Assembly: GCA_027604005.1 (NCBI GenBank)
Contig: JADGJT010000081.1
Span: 6,051 to 68,342, forward strand
DNA from: Dinochytrium kinnereticum
Lineage: Eukaryota > Chytridiomycota > Chytridiomycetes > Chytridiales > Chytridiaceae
Reading direction: 5' to 3'
DNA length: 62,292 nt
The notes below the pieces were generated by a model. The model was not told the origin of the DNA, made no database searches, and worked only from the letters and a program-made list of their open reading frames with translations. This document shows positions 1 through 11,620 of this stretch, piece by piece. The position numbers and the translations under genes were made by a program. Positions within the stretch are counted from its first letter, which is position 1; every line of letters begins with the position of its first letter.

Positions 1-737
1 AGAGAAGCTCCGCATCGAGTCGGATGCCAGCAACTCCCGTGCCGAGAAGGCTGAGGGTGAGGTAAAGGACCTCAAGGCTCAGCTCGCAAAGTCCGAGACC
101 GAGGTGCAGAACCTCAAGAACAAGATTACTCTTCTTGAGATGGATCTTGAGAGGACCGAGAAGAGGGTAGAGGAGGTAATTTAGCTTGATCTATTGATCG
201 CTTTTGGTGATGTTTACCGTCTCCTTGTTTTCGTTCTTCTTCTTCTTTTTCTGCATATCAGGTCAAGCTCCGCAAGGTTGAGGGTGACAAGGAGGAGTCG
301 GAGATCGATGCGTTGAAGCGCAAGGTCAACCGCCTCGAGAGCGAGCTTGAGGAGAAGGAGAAGGGTTGGCGCGAGGCCACTGACAAGTAAGCGTCCTAAA
401 CCATGCCCCTTATAGTTTTCATCTTTCTTTATTTTTCCTGATGAAGATTGATGCATACTCTTTTCACGACTTTCTGTTTCATTTGCTTTCCATATTCTAT
501 CTTCTTGTTTACCAGACCTACCTCCCTCATCTCTCACTTTAATGCGCAACAATTTAACTCAAACCTTTTCGTAGGGCCCGTGCTCTTGAAGTCCACGCCG
601 AGCACCACGAGCGCAAGGCTAAGCAGGTCGACAATGAAAAGATGGATCTCGAGAAGAAGTACGAGGACCTCCTTGCCCAATACAACGGCGTGAAGGCCGA
701 GCTTGAGAGCACTCTCAAATCCCTTGAGGACCTTTAA
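1..737 (+). CDS. TPM1: Tropomyosin, 3' part (about 153 of ~161 residues)
   Basis: Actin-filament-binding coiled-coil protein that stabilises cables and rings. Three exons can be read: 2-175, 262-386 and 575-737 (stop TAA 735-737), with introns starting GTAATT and GTAAGC. The product is a continuous heptad coiled coil rich in E/K/A/L, contains NLKNKITLLEMDLERTEKR, and ends AELESTLKSLEDL, the classical fungal tropomyosin tail. Fungal tropomyosins are about 161 residues, so only roughly eight N-terminal codons lie left of the window. All phases join cleanly (0, then 2). The first intron is 86 bp and the second 188 bp, longer than most introns further right. Identification is strong; the missing start is only a window effect. 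Confidence 0.93.
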
Positions 738-2089
738 GAAGGTGGAGAGAGAAAAAAGTATCACCTCCACCACATCCCCTCCCCTCATTGCTGTCTTTTT
801 TTTTGTCACTCTTCCTATCAAAAAAATAATCGATGACCTTACACCCTATCGCACCCCCTCTGTTTCTCCAATTGGTGAGACGTGGGTTTCTACGACGTTA
901 AACAAAAAACACTGTAAGATGGGGAGGAGGTGGAGTTTTAACTTGGACTTGTTCCTAGCTTATTTTTTCTTTTTCTTCTGCTTGTATCTTGCGATGGGAA
1001 TGGCCCTTGAACATCCCAAATCCCGTGTTTTTCTCATTTTTGTAAGGATCTCCTATAGACTCTTTCTTTGTTTCTTTCTTTCTTTTTTTTTTTTTGCTTC
1101 ATTTACCTCTATCTTGGATGGGTCTCTTCTTTTATTTCTTGCCTCGTTTGTTTTTCTCAGTGGGTCATATGGGGGTTCAATGTGGGCTGGTTTTTTGGTT
1201 TGTGTTTTTGGATGCAAAGGGACGGGTTGGTGTTGCTATGGTTGGTTTTTGTTGCTCTTTTTGCTTGATGTTGCTCTGTTTGCCGCTCTTCTTTGCCTCT
1301 CTTTGCTTTGTTTAGGGGGGGGGGGGGAGTTTCGTTTGTCTATGTAAAACGTCTTTTCTTTTTGTTTAATTTTTTTGTTCAAAGAAAAAGGAAAAAAAAA
1401 GGATGAATAGAAAAGTGTTTCTGCGAGGTGATGGTGTTGTTCATCAGCTATTTGCGTGTGCCTTTTTTTCGCATGCTGTTTGTTGAGTTTATTGTCTTTG
1501 ATTTTAATGCTGGGATGGGGACGAAACACTTTTGATTTAGAACAGAAAGCATGCCTTTTTTTATTTTATTTACATACGCGAAGGCAGGGCAACATCATCA
1601 TTGTTCACCTTATAGAATACGCTTCTCACGCATTCGTTTTGAAAGACAACCGCGCAGAGCCTGTTGACCACTCCGCTCAAATGAGGAAAAGCAAAAGGAT
1701 ATCTACCCAATCCCAGGTCTATTTTAGCTGTTTTTTATGAGTTACTTATTATCTTGCGGTGCGGAAAGTGCTCCTGCAGTGCTCTTTCTCCCCTTTTCTT
1801 ACTTTTTCCTTTTTTCGTTCGCGTGAGTTGGATGGTGATGTGAAGGTCAATTCGTTTTGTTTTCTTGTTGCTTTATCGTTAATTCTGAATAGAAAGAGAC
1901 TTTTGGCGACAGCCGGGGAGGGAGAACGCAGCCTACCTACGCGTTAGCTTGATGTCCATTGCATTAACTACCTCAACCCCCCTCGCCTCGTCGTAATGCT
2001 CCAAAGCCTACCCAACATGGACATTTGAATGGTGCGGAGTCGACAATCTGCACAAACTGACAATAATATCCTCAAGTCACTTCAACCAA
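738..2089. other. Intergenic spacer / tropomyosin 3' region
   Basis: About 1.35 kb with no convincing gene. It is T-rich with poly-T tracts (for example near 1080-1095) and a run of 13 G at 1315-1327. The short open frames are low-complexity Phe/Leu/Cys strings typical of T-rich DNA. It presumably holds the long 3' UTR of tropomyosin and the promoter of the next gene. Confidence 0.6.
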
Positions 2090-3979
2090 ATGACCGACCC
2101 GACGATACAACCTCCACCGATGCCTCACGCTCACCACCCCCCAAACCTCAAATGGACCCTTCCCCCAGAGCTCATGCACCACCTCCTCGCCTTCATCCAC
2201 ACCCGCACAGACCTAATCTCCCTAAGCAAAGTCTCCCGTCCCTGGCGCACCTTCTGCAACCGCCATTTCTACACAACCCTGCGACCAACGTCAGGATCCC
2301 AACTGGTCGCCCTCGCATCAAGCCTGCACCGATCCAAACAACTTTATTCAGCGATCAAACGTCCAGGGGAGAAGAAGAGGAAGGCGTTGGATTCACCGAT
2401 GGAGTTTATACGGACGCTTGATTTCTCTGGACTTCGAGGGTTCAAATCCAAAGTGACTGATCAGATGTTTGTGAGGTTGATGGATTCGATGTGTCCTGAT
2501 GATGGCGATGGGTTACCGAGAGCCAGATTAGAGAGGGTGGTGTTGGGGGATTGTTATCGGCTTTCGAATGAGTCTGTTTGGGTCTTGCTGAGGAGGCATG
2601 GAGGGTCGTTGTTGAGTCTTGACATTTCCTTCTGCAATCTAGTGACCCTGAACCCAAGCTACGTCCCTCCACCGCGTCCTTCACCACCGTCTCCAACCTC
2701 CTCCTACCTGAAGAAACCCACCCCTTACGAGCGTCCTTCACGGACTGATTTAAATCAGCGAGACCTGCCAACTCTAAAAGCCCTATGGCCACCTCCAAAC
2801 CTCTGCGACGTCACTCTAACACTCGGAACAATCTCCTCTTGGGCCGTATCAACCCTCCTCTCCTCCAACGCCCTCACATCGCTAAGGGTCACCGTCATGT
2901 CCGACACGGACCCATGGGACCAAATCCTTCCCCTCACGAACCAACCCACCCCCCACCTTCACCTCCTATCCCTCCTCCAAACACGGGTGACGGATCCACA
3001 GCTCTCTCTTCTCTTCACGCTGTTTGCAGAAGGAGGTGGGTTGAGGTCGTTGGAGGTGAGGGGAGAGAAGCATGTGTCAGGAGGAGCCATTTTAAGGGGG
3101 TTGAGGGGGCGTGGAATGTTGTTAACGACGTTGGATCTACGTTGCTGTTCACGTGTTTCTGTGGCGGATCTCACTGCGATCATCACGGAGACTTGTTCAA
3201 CGCTCAAGACGCTAGCGATGGGTCCAACTTTCTCGTCCCCACATTCGTCGCTGACCTGCATTCTTCAAACATTCCATCACCTCTCGCTAGCGAGGGCACT
3301 TGAGAATATTTTGATCGTAGGGACGGTTTCTCCCTGTGATGAGGGGGAGAAGGTTTGTGATGAGATTGAGAGGATCGATGAGGAGCTTGAGGGGTTGGTG
3401 ATGCGAGGGAGGTTGAGGATGTTGGCGGTGATGATAGATGGATTAACGCATCAAGATCGTGATGACTTTGCTTGGGTTCCCAGAATGGGGAGACCTGGCA
3501 CATTATCAAGCATGATCACCACCATCCCCGACTCGACCCCCCCATCAACCCAACCACACCCATCCTTAACATCCCTCACCCTCACCCATCTCCCAACATG
3601 GTTCCCCCACCTCTCCTCTTCTTCACACCCACCTCAAACAAAACTCCCTCCTCTCCCCTCCCTCCTCCCCCTAACCCACCTAACCCTCCACGCCTTCACC
3701 CCCCTCCAAATCCCTTCCCTAACCCACCTCACACCCCACCTGAAATCCCTAACCCACCTCACCCTCCACCTCCACCCCTCATCAAACGCAAGCGTGTTCC
3801 AAGTCTCACGTGACGTTGTGGGAGGCGATGACGACGTCGAGGAACGTGGAGGCGGGTGGAGACGGGGTTCGGGGGTTGTGAATTGGTGTGGAGCGAGGGT
3901 TTGGGTGAGGGTTTTGGTTGGGAGGGAGGGGGGTGCTGGGGTTGAGTTGGAGGAGGTGTTTGGGGTTGCGATGGCGTGA
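2090..3979 (+). CDS. F-box / leucine-rich-repeat-like protein, 629 aa, intronless
   Basis: Probable substrate-recognition subunit of an SCF ubiquitin ligase. ATG at 2090, stop TGA 3977-3979, single exon. Residues ~24-62 form an F-box-like segment (PPELMHHLLAFIHTRTDLIS followed by LSKVSRPWRTFCNRHFY), after a Pro/His-rich leader. The rest carries irregular leucine-rich stretches (LRSLEVRG, LTTLDLRCCSRVSVADL, LTHLTLHAF, LTHLTLHLH), resembling LRR units of FBXL proteins. Around 3490-3790 the coding strand is almost pure pyrimidine with A, giving Pro/Ser/Thr/Leu low complexity. The substrate cannot be inferred. An F-box without canonical LRRs is the main alternative reading. Confidence 0.7.
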   Translation: MTDPTIQPPPMPHAHHPPNLKWTLPPELMHHLLAFIHTRTDLISLSKVSRPWRTFCNRHFYTTLRPTSGSQLVALASSLHRSKQLYSAIKRPGEKKRKALDSPMEFIRTLDFSGLRGFKSKVTDQMFVRLMDSMCPDDGDGLPRARLERVVLGDCYRLSNESVWVLLRRHGGSLLSLDISFCNLVTLNPSYVPPPRPSPPSPTSSYLKKPTPYERPSRTDLNQRDLPTLKALWPPPNLCDVTLTLGTISSWAVSTLLSSNALTSLRVTVMSDTDPWDQILPLTNQPTPHLHLLSLLQTRVTDPQLSLLFTLFAEGGGLRSLEVRGEKHVSGGAILRGLRGRGMLLTTLDLRCCSRVSVADLTAIITETCSTLKTLAMGPTFSSPHSSLTCILQTFHHLSLARALENILIVGTVSPCDEGEKVCDEIERIDEELEGLVMRGRLRMLAVMIDGLTHQDRDDFAWVPRMGRPGTLSSMITTIPDSTPPSTQPHPSLTSLTLTHLPTWFPHLSSSSHPPQTKLPPLPSLLPLTHLTLHAFTPLQIPSLTHLTPHLKSLTHLTLHLHPSSNASVFQVSRDVVGGDDDVEERGGGWRRGSGVVNWCGARVWVRVLVGREGGAGVELEEVFGVAMA

Positions 3980-4535
3980 GCGTTGGTTGTTTTTTTGTTG
4001 TTTTTTTTTTTTTTTGCTTTCATCCCCCCCCCCACCTCAAATTTGGGTCGGACTTGGGGGAGGTGTTTTTGGGTGATGTAAAGGATTGTTCGCTGGTTTC
4101 ATGTGCCGTTCGTGGCGGTGTGCATGTTTTCTCTTCTTCCACACCTGATTTCCGTCTTTCCCTCATGTTAATTGGTACCGCATCATACCAATGTTGTTGC
4201 AAAAGGGAATCATATTGGTGTCTTTATTTTGAACCGGAAAGTTGAATAAGTCGGGCGGTTTCTTCTGCTGGGAATGGAGGGGGGCCATGTTTTTCATAAG
4301 CTGAGACCATCACTTGAAAAGAAACGTGAAAAAGATTTGTTATGGACCGGTCTCCGTCATTGCATACCTCAATGTTATTTCAACGCGTTTTGATTGAGCA
4401 GTTGTTTTCCCGCTTCGTATTATTGGACCACTCTGATTTTGCGTCTTATCGCTCTCATAAAATCGTCATATGACACCCCTCCCCCCAACCATCATCCACA
4501 CTTGCAATCAACTTAAAAACATCAGGATCGGCCGC

Positions 4536-4538
<3 letters not shown>

Positions 4539-4610
<72 letters not shown>
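4539..4610. repeat. (AG)36 dinucleotide microsatellite
   Basis: An uninterrupted run of AG dinucleotides over 72 bp, flanked on the right by ACAGAGAAAC. It yields artefactual Arg-Glu and Leu-Ser open frames on the two strands. It should be highly polymorphic between strains. Confidence 0.98.
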
Positions 4611-4617
<7 letters not shown>

Positions 4618-4826
4618 AACAAGTGAATCACAAGTCGCAAAACACATTACTATTCCAATTCAAATTTAAAATGACTATGAACGACCTCCAGCCGCTGATC
4701 TCTAAGTCTCTTGCGACCTGCATGCTTTCAGAAGCCTACCCAAAAACAAAAAGAATCCCCAAGAACAGGTGGGGGGGAAACCCCGATAAAAAGAAAAAAG
4801 ACATTATTTATCCACCAAACAGAACC

Positions 4827-4960
4827 AGAAAAAGAAAAAAAAGAAAGAAAGAAAGAAAGACAGAAAAAAGGGAACCCCAACGACCAAAGCCCCAATATCG
4901 TACAATTAAGGAAAACAAACGAAAAAGAAAAAGAAAAAAAGAAAAAAAGAAAAAAGGAGG
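4827..4960. repeat. Purine-rich GAAA-type low-complexity tract
   Basis: Imperfect tandem GAAA and GAAAAA units (clearest at about 4827-4865 and 4919-4958) in an A/G-rich block between two convergent genes. Confidence 0.85.
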
Positions 4961-5130
4961 GCAAAAACTTTCCCAGAAAGATGCCACTCGTAGGAGAGTA
5001 AAGAGAATGGGGAAGCTTCCAAGATAAAGCCGAAAGCATTAAAAAAAAAGGCCTCCATTATTTCCGAGATCAATTTCTCTCTCTACATAGGATTTGCAAA
5101 CAAGAGGTAAATGATCCTCAAACGGTCGCA

Positions 5131-8037
5131 TCAAGCCATTGCCTGGCTGGCCTTGTCCAAAGAACGTGGTACCTCGTAAACATCAAACCTGATAACGGAA
5201 GAGCAAAAAAAAAAAAGGGATCAATAAACGACTCAAGCCACAATTTCCGGGGGAAAACAAAAGGAAAAAAAACAAACAAAAAAACAAAGAACCGCACAAA
5301 AGTCAACCCACCAATTAACGTCCTTAAGCACTCCACCCCCAGTCAAAAAGTCCATAAAGTTTGCAATAGGTCCCAGATTAAATGGATTCAGCATCCTCCT
5401 TCTGTAAGGGGGCAGATCCCTGTCTTCAGGGTTCACAAGGTAAGAGAATCGGTAATAGTTTGAAAATTCATTCGTGGTAAGTGATATCGAGATCTGGTAG
5501 CTCTGGAAGAGGAAGAGGAAGATAACCCATAGACTGTTCCCAAAGACCCACATGCAGAGGGTCATAAGGGATGGGTCAAAGGCAAAGTTCGCGCAGAGAG
5601 AGGCGCCGAGGAAGCAGGTGGAGGAGGGTACGATGTCGGATGGGACCGCGACTTGGAAGTCTGCGTTATTTTTTATTTTTATTTTTTTTTGTGTGTGTAG
5701 GGTTAGGAGAGGATTTCAATTCGGGAAACGCGATAAAAGGGTACTTACAGTAGCTGGCAATGTAAAGGAACATCCAGCATCCTAGAGGCAGAGAAAGGGT
5801 GAAGCACAGGAAGACGCGGTGATTAAGCGCGCCAACTATATTAAATTAAATGACCGTGTTAGCCCTAAAAAGTTTATTGCGGTAAAAGAAGGAAATTATA
5901 TATGCAAATGAAAACGCGTACCGCAGTTAAACGTGTATGGACAGTGACTAAAAGCGGCAGCAGAAGATGTACAAGAAAAAAGGTTAAATTGAAGCCTACA
6001 CTCAAGTGACTCAAAAGGAGAGGGGGAAAACTCACTGATCAAACTTCGCCACACAGCGATCGCAAAACTTGCAATGCTTGCTGCGAAGAGGCTTGCGAAT
6101 CTATATTCAAAAAGTCGCCATGTAAGAATGAAAGTCTAAATCCAATCCAAAGCAAAAATAAAAAAAAAATAAAAAAATAACATACCGAACAGCTAACGCA
6201 GAAATTCCTAGCATCAAGCTTTCCTTCCTCAGCTAGCATCAGCACAGTCTTCTTCCTTTCGTCAGCATTCTGGACCTTCCTTAGGTACCCCGGATCCGAG
6301 TAGATTGAGTGGTAGAACGTGTAGCAAGTGACGACAAACAGGGTGACAAAAATAATCTGCTCAAAAAACAGGAAGCTCGTGTCTTTGAAATACATTTAGA
6401 AAAAAGCATCAGGCGTCATAATTCAATAAGTTGAGCAAACAATATCTCCTTTCAGATTACAAACGGTGACTTACAGGGAAGCATCTGAAGCCACGCAAAT
6501 CCAGTGTAAAGAATGGTAGCTTGAGGCACTGACGTAAGGAAAGGTGTCTTAACAAGCGCAGGATCCCCAGCCATCAAGTACTTCATGACAAATTGCCCCA
6601 TAATGAGGTAGACGAGGACGGCCGTGACAGGGAGGGCAATAAACCACTCAAACGTCGAGAAGAGCCATAGGATAACGGGAATTTCAATGTAAGGAAGGAT
6701 GTAGATAATGCGATTGGTTGTGTCCTGCAAGCAAAAAGGACAAAAATCAGCATCCTGAGTTTTAAGATCAAAAGGTCTTATTCTGCGGCAGAACTTACGC
6801 GGTTGAAAGGCTGGCCCGTGGGTTTCCCTTTGCTGCACTCTTGAAGGATAGCCTCATACCGTTCTGCATGACCCCTCTCCTTAGCCCAATCTGCAGGCGT
6901 CTTTCCCTCGGGATCCTTGATATCCGTCGTAGCGCCAGCCTGGATTAATGTCTTTGCAAATGACAGATGATGCGAGATAATCTACAAACCAGAAAACACA
7001 ACAAGATTAAAGATTTTAGGTAAGTGACTCTTTGCAATCAACGAACACATCCAAGGCAGAATAAAAAGTCACTGAAACTCACAGCCCAATGCAAAGCAGT
7101 ATAACCAGTTGAATCCGTAATATCTAGCGTGGCCTTCAGCTTTATCACCGCCTCCATCGATTCCGGTGAGTTTCCTTGGTAAGCAGTCCACATCAGCGCT
7201 GTCCTTCCCATAGTATCAGGAGAATCCGCATCAACCCCAACAGCCACCAAATAAATAAGCATCATGGCGTGTCCAGCGTGAGCTGCGAGGTGAAGAGCGT
7301 TGTAACCCTGGTTGTCTTTCTTCAGCGGGGTTGCTCCCTTTTGAATCAAGAAGGTAGCCATCTGAACGTGACCGCTCCTGAAAGTTTCCATTGTTAAAAC
7401 CGCGGGGGAAAAGTGGTCCGCCGTCAATGTGTGGAAGAAGAGACAACAAACCTTGACGCCCAGTGAAGCGGAGTTGCCAAGAGCTCTCCTCCGATAGCAT
7501 CCACCTCTGCCCCACGCTCTACAAGTAGCCGAGCAATAGCTAGCTGGTTATTCTGCGAGATCGATCCAGGTTAATACCAAACACTCATCTCCAAAAGCTT
7601 ACAATAGCGGCCCAATGCAAAGCTGTGCAATTGTCCTTATCCCTCGACTGAACCGAAACATTTTCGCTGTCAACGAGCTGCTTTACCCTAGGCAACAGTC
7701 CCCTTTGCGAAGCCTGAAAGATGTCGAGATCTGCCAAACGTCAAAAAAAAAACAAACGGTACGGGCCAAACCACTTACCAGCAGAATTGAGCTGAGGGTC
7801 GGAAGGAAGAGCGCCAAGTCTGATAGAAGCGGTGTGGTCGTGGTCGTGAGAGTGGCTTTCATCGTGAGAGTGTCCGTGGTGGCCGTGCGAGTGGGAGTGC
7901 GAGTGATCGTGGTTGCAAGGCTTCCCATTGTGCGAGTGAGAGTGCGATTTGACAGGGGACTTTGCAGGCTCGAGCGCATCGCCCTGGATGAGCGACTCCT
8001 TGTCCTCGGGCTGTTCTTTTCCTCCTAATGTCATCAT
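5131..8037 (-). CDS. AKR1: Akr1/ZDHHC17-type ankyrin-repeat palmitoyltransferase
   Basis: Golgi/endosomal protein S-acyltransferase. Twelve exons join in phase to 665 codons: 8037-7779, 7730-7603, 7552-7452, 7377-7083, 6981-6799, 6724-6475, 6382-6186, 6100-6036, 5947-5922, 5835-5749, 5660-5312, 5188-5131. Order: His-rich N-terminus (residues 31-68), ankyrin repeats ([47 protein letters not shown]), transmembrane segments, then a cysteine-rich domain with [16 protein letters not shown] reading into [17 protein letters not shown]. The DHHC active site is assembled across three exons, one only 26 nt. The C-terminus has the conserved FDVYEVPRS block just before the stop. Yeast Akr1 has DHYC; this one has canonical DHHC. 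The exon 7 acceptor (CAAAG) is the least certain join. Confidence 0.92.
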
Positions 8038-8202
8038 CTGTCTGGCTGCTCAGAGGGCAAGTGCGGTCTAGCTTGCTTTCCTTCGTGACCGTTAAAGTGT
8101 TTCTAGTGTTTCTTTACTGCACAAGGTCCAAGTTTTTTTATTTTTGTTTGTGGTGGAAATCAAATTTCGATGCGTGACAGGTTGGAGGCGGAGGTCAAGG
8201 GT

Positions 8203-11200
8203 CTACTGGGATTGCACTTTGAGCAGGAACCGCTTGATGAGCTTGATGGCGGCCGTGTCATGGATGAGAATCTAACGGTTGAACCGTGTTAGCTCGCGGC
8301 CAATGCAAATGCGAGCGAATGCTTACCATGTTGACCTTGCTCACCAACCCCATCAGCTTCTCTGCATTATCCGCCCAGACCTTTGGCTCAATGTAAAGTG
8401 TTGAAAGTGCAGTGCACGCTGTGATTCCGAAGTCTATAGACATCAAAGTCGATCAATTTTACATTCCTGGTGAAAGGCTACTCCAATATCTGCTTACCAG
8501 TATCAATAATGACCCGGTCCATCAACCCGCAGAAAATGTCTAGATGGCAATGCGTCACATCTCGCTCTTCGTCCTTATTCTTATCATTTTGCTTTCAGCC
8601 ACATTAACACGGCGTGTTGTAAGTTCTTCAACAAACCATAATAAATCGAGTGTCGGTCCATTCAGCCATTTGTTTCAAAACGTCCACCAGCGTGATATCG
8701 GCAGATGTTGCAAGCTCGTAAATTCCAGAGAGTGTCGCAAGAGCCGGTACATAGGCCTAAGGCAGCATATAAGTACAGAAAATCATCCGAGCTCTCACCT
8801 TAGCAACCGTTTGCTGGTTCACATGTGATGAAAGCGCATACCACGGCATGAAGAAGCTGAGACACTGCCTTAGGCGCTGATTTGTGGCTGTATGTGGGTG
8901 GAAGTATAGGACGATGAAAGCCTCTATAATCTTTTCACCAAAAAAATGACATTAGTATTTCTTTATCCCACTGGGGCCTTGCCTCAACATCCGATATGAA
9001 GCTACTTCTTAAAAGCTTTGCCGTCCCTTCAACAGCAACGGTCAAAATCTTAGTATCCGCAGAGCTCAGAGCAACTTTAGCAACGCCTAAAAGCTAGAAG
9101 GGAGATGTTAAGACTATCATTGCGTACATCAAACAAACCGTCTCCTCTACGAAGGCCGATGTTCCATGTATCATCACAAGATCGAATATAATCTGGAAAA
9201 GGTGTTATCAACGAGTGACCATCAAGCTATTCACCTGCAAAGACTTAAGCTTTATGTCCTTAGACTCGCCGCTATTCAGGCAAAATAGGAAGAAGTTTGC
9301 ATTCTCCTCCGCCAGCGCCTAAAGCTTTTAGTCAGACAAGAGAGAAAGGAAAAAAAAGGAAGTAGCTGCTTTGGAAAGAAGGTAACCAACCTTACTGTGG
9401 CCACATGCAAGACCAAGACAGTGAATACCCGACTCTCTCAAAACGAGATTGGAGCTCTGGATACTTGGAAGGATCATTCGGTGCAACAAGCATTGGAAGT
9501 AAACGCTAGAATGCATATTCTTCATATCAAACACGGAACACGAATGTGAGATAAGACCTTCAATCGACGGAAGTAGCCCCTACCTTCTCGGAAATCTCTA
9601 AAGCTGATCTTGTAATCTCAAGGGCTTGAAGAGCAACGACAGAGCTAGTCGCGTCGCCGTCCACCGCAATAACACCATTAGATTCACTGTCCGTCATCTC
9701 ACAGACAACCTCCGCAACATGCCTAAATAATAGAGCAAATTAATCCGCCGTTATAGCTATAGAAGCAATAACCCACAAGAACATTTCATCTTCCTTTATA
9801 TGCAATTTCAAAATCCTTAAAAGGATAGGGATGAAATCCGGTGGCAGTTCAGATGTTTGAAGGAGCTCCTCTGAAGATCAGTAAGCCAAATGGTTAAGCA
9901 AAAACAAAAAAAAAACAAAACGAAGAAAAAGTATCGAAGATTCTTACTTGCAAGGTCAATAAAAGAGCGTCGGCCAAGCTCGTCCGAGAAATCATAGTAC
10001 TCAACCATCATAATGAGCTGCTTTAAAAGGAATTCTCTCTCAACCGCAATCTCCTCTGACGGCGCCTGGACCATTGCCCCAAAGTGCAATAACATCATAT
10101 CACAAATTTCGCAAAGGGTAGGCAGCTTTTCGAGCACACTGTCAACTGCCTATGACAAACAAGAGGTCATTATTCCCACTCAGCTAAAGATGTTTACCTC
10201 GGCCTCCGCGCTCAAGTTGATTGCAATGCGAACAACGAATGCATTAATGTAATCAAGTTTCTCGGTTTTCATCACTGTCCGAAATGTTAAGGCAAGTTAG
10301 GGTGAAAGTCTTACATCCATAAAAGGTATCCAGTGAGGCCTTTTCAAACTTAGGTGAAAGCATCAAAGACTTCAACGAAATCTCGGCAGTATCGCTCGAA
10401 AAAACGTCCAGCACCTTCGCAAACTAAAAGATCATCGTTAAAAAGCACACAATTGCATCAAAAAAACATTATAGAGATCAGTCTCCGCATTAACCCAGAG
10501 CTGCTCGCAAAGCATCTCAAGGCACTCATTTTTGACGGTAGGGTCACTAAAATGAAAAGAAAAGGATCAATGACCGTCTTCAATATAGTGGCTATTACCG
10601 ATCGTTTAAGCCGCTTTTAAAGAACTTTTCCCTGGCCATAGAGTCCAATAAGGAGATGCAGTGGAAGTTTTGCCTAAACTTGATGTAGGTGTATCGTCGG
10701 ACAGACTTATCAAAATCTCTAGCTCTCTTTACAATCGCATCGGCAGTGTGCTCATTTAAGTCCAAATTCAATAGAACGCTCTTTCGCACATCACTAAAGC
10801 ACAATAAGCATACAAAAAAAAAAACACAGGGATCCTACGCCGAAGGGTCACTTTCCAACATCTCCATCATGATAGTGGCAACATCCATATCATAATCCTC
10901 TGTGGGTCCCTGAAAAAGAATGGTTTGTCTTTCTTGTTTGGCCAAGACAAAGCCCACCTGCAACCGAGAGAGTGCAATAGATGCAAACTTTCTCACATGA
11001 GCGTCTTTATCCTTAACCCTCTGTATCAGAGCCTGCTTGATGCCATCGTAAATGTTGTCACTTCACAAAAAGAATCAGAGACGCCAACCCAACTTCATCT
11101 ATAGTAAAATTGAAAATAGCTCACTCAATCTCCGTCAGATGATTTAAAAGGTAGAATGTCAGCTGGCACAGCCTGTACCTAACAGGAACACTCTTTGCCT

Positions 11201-11564
11201 GAAAACCTTGAATGAGTCTCCGCAGCAGGAACTCCACAAGCTGTGGAAGCGCCTCTTCCCACTCTATCAAAAGAGAGTAAGAGTTTCGTCCAGGGCATTG
11301 ATCCCAATAGAATGGGCTACCTTTCTCCAGAAATTCAAAGTAGAAGTCAATGAACTTCAACGCCCGATCACACTCAATGGTGCCCCTCTTGTTTGCAAAC
11401 AGTGGGAGCAAGCTGGTCCAAAAGACCTCATGGAAGTACTTCTTCTCCAGTCGAGAATGAATGTTCCTCAGAGAGACAGCACACTTTCGGTGTGCGGACG
11501 CGGCCTCAGACGCTCGTCTTAGGATATCCCTGCAGTCGCCAACGTAATCCCTGTCCTTTGTCAT
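8203..11564 (-). CDS. YCG1: Condensin complex subunit 3 (CAP-G / Ycg1 / Cnd3), HEAT-repeat
   Basis: Non-SMC HEAT-repeat subunit of condensin, which compacts mitotic chromosomes and binds DNA together with the kleisin CAP-H. Start ATG at 11562-11564, stop TAG at 8203-8205. It is split by many short introns. Recognisable blocks in order are SVPVRYRLCQLTFYLLNHL, then DNIYDGIKQALIQRVKDKDA, VRKFASIALSRLQ, DVRKSVLLNLDLNEHTAD, SVRRYTYIKFRQNFH, and FKSGLNDRDPTVKNECLEML. These match in order the N-terminal HEAT repeats of the CAP-G family. Downstream exons to 8203 are more divergent and I did not place every boundary. The lipid-kinase stop lies only 56 bp upstream of this ATG in tandem, so the promoter must be tiny or lie inside that gene. 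Confidence 0.85.
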
Positions 11565-11620
11565 TTTGTTGCTGGATTGTCCGGATGCGCAAGTTCGAAC
11601 AAAATTTTGAATTCTTTATT

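Larger units (their letters stand above)
3980..5130. other. Low-complexity intergenic spacer
   Basis: Lies between the F-box/LRR stop and the 3' end of the convergent AKR1-like gene. It contains a poly-T/poly-C stretch at 4000-4035, the (AG)n microsatellite, and a long A/G-rich block from about 4760 to 5050. Open frames here are repeat artefacts (Arg-Glu or Lys strings). No gene is supported. Confidence 0.65.

Noticed and set aside
1315..1327. G13 run as a G-quadruplex or telomeric element
   Set aside because: A single homopolymer without spaced G-tracts or telomere-type repeats.
3634..4035. Minus-strand open frame opposite the F-box/LRR gene
   Set aside because: Shadow of a pyrimidine-rich coding strand (Gly/Arg/Trp low complexity).
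4470..5027. 185-codon open frame across the microsatellite
   Set aside because: It is mostly Arg-Glu from the (AG)n repeat and Lys from purine tracts; no conserved segment.
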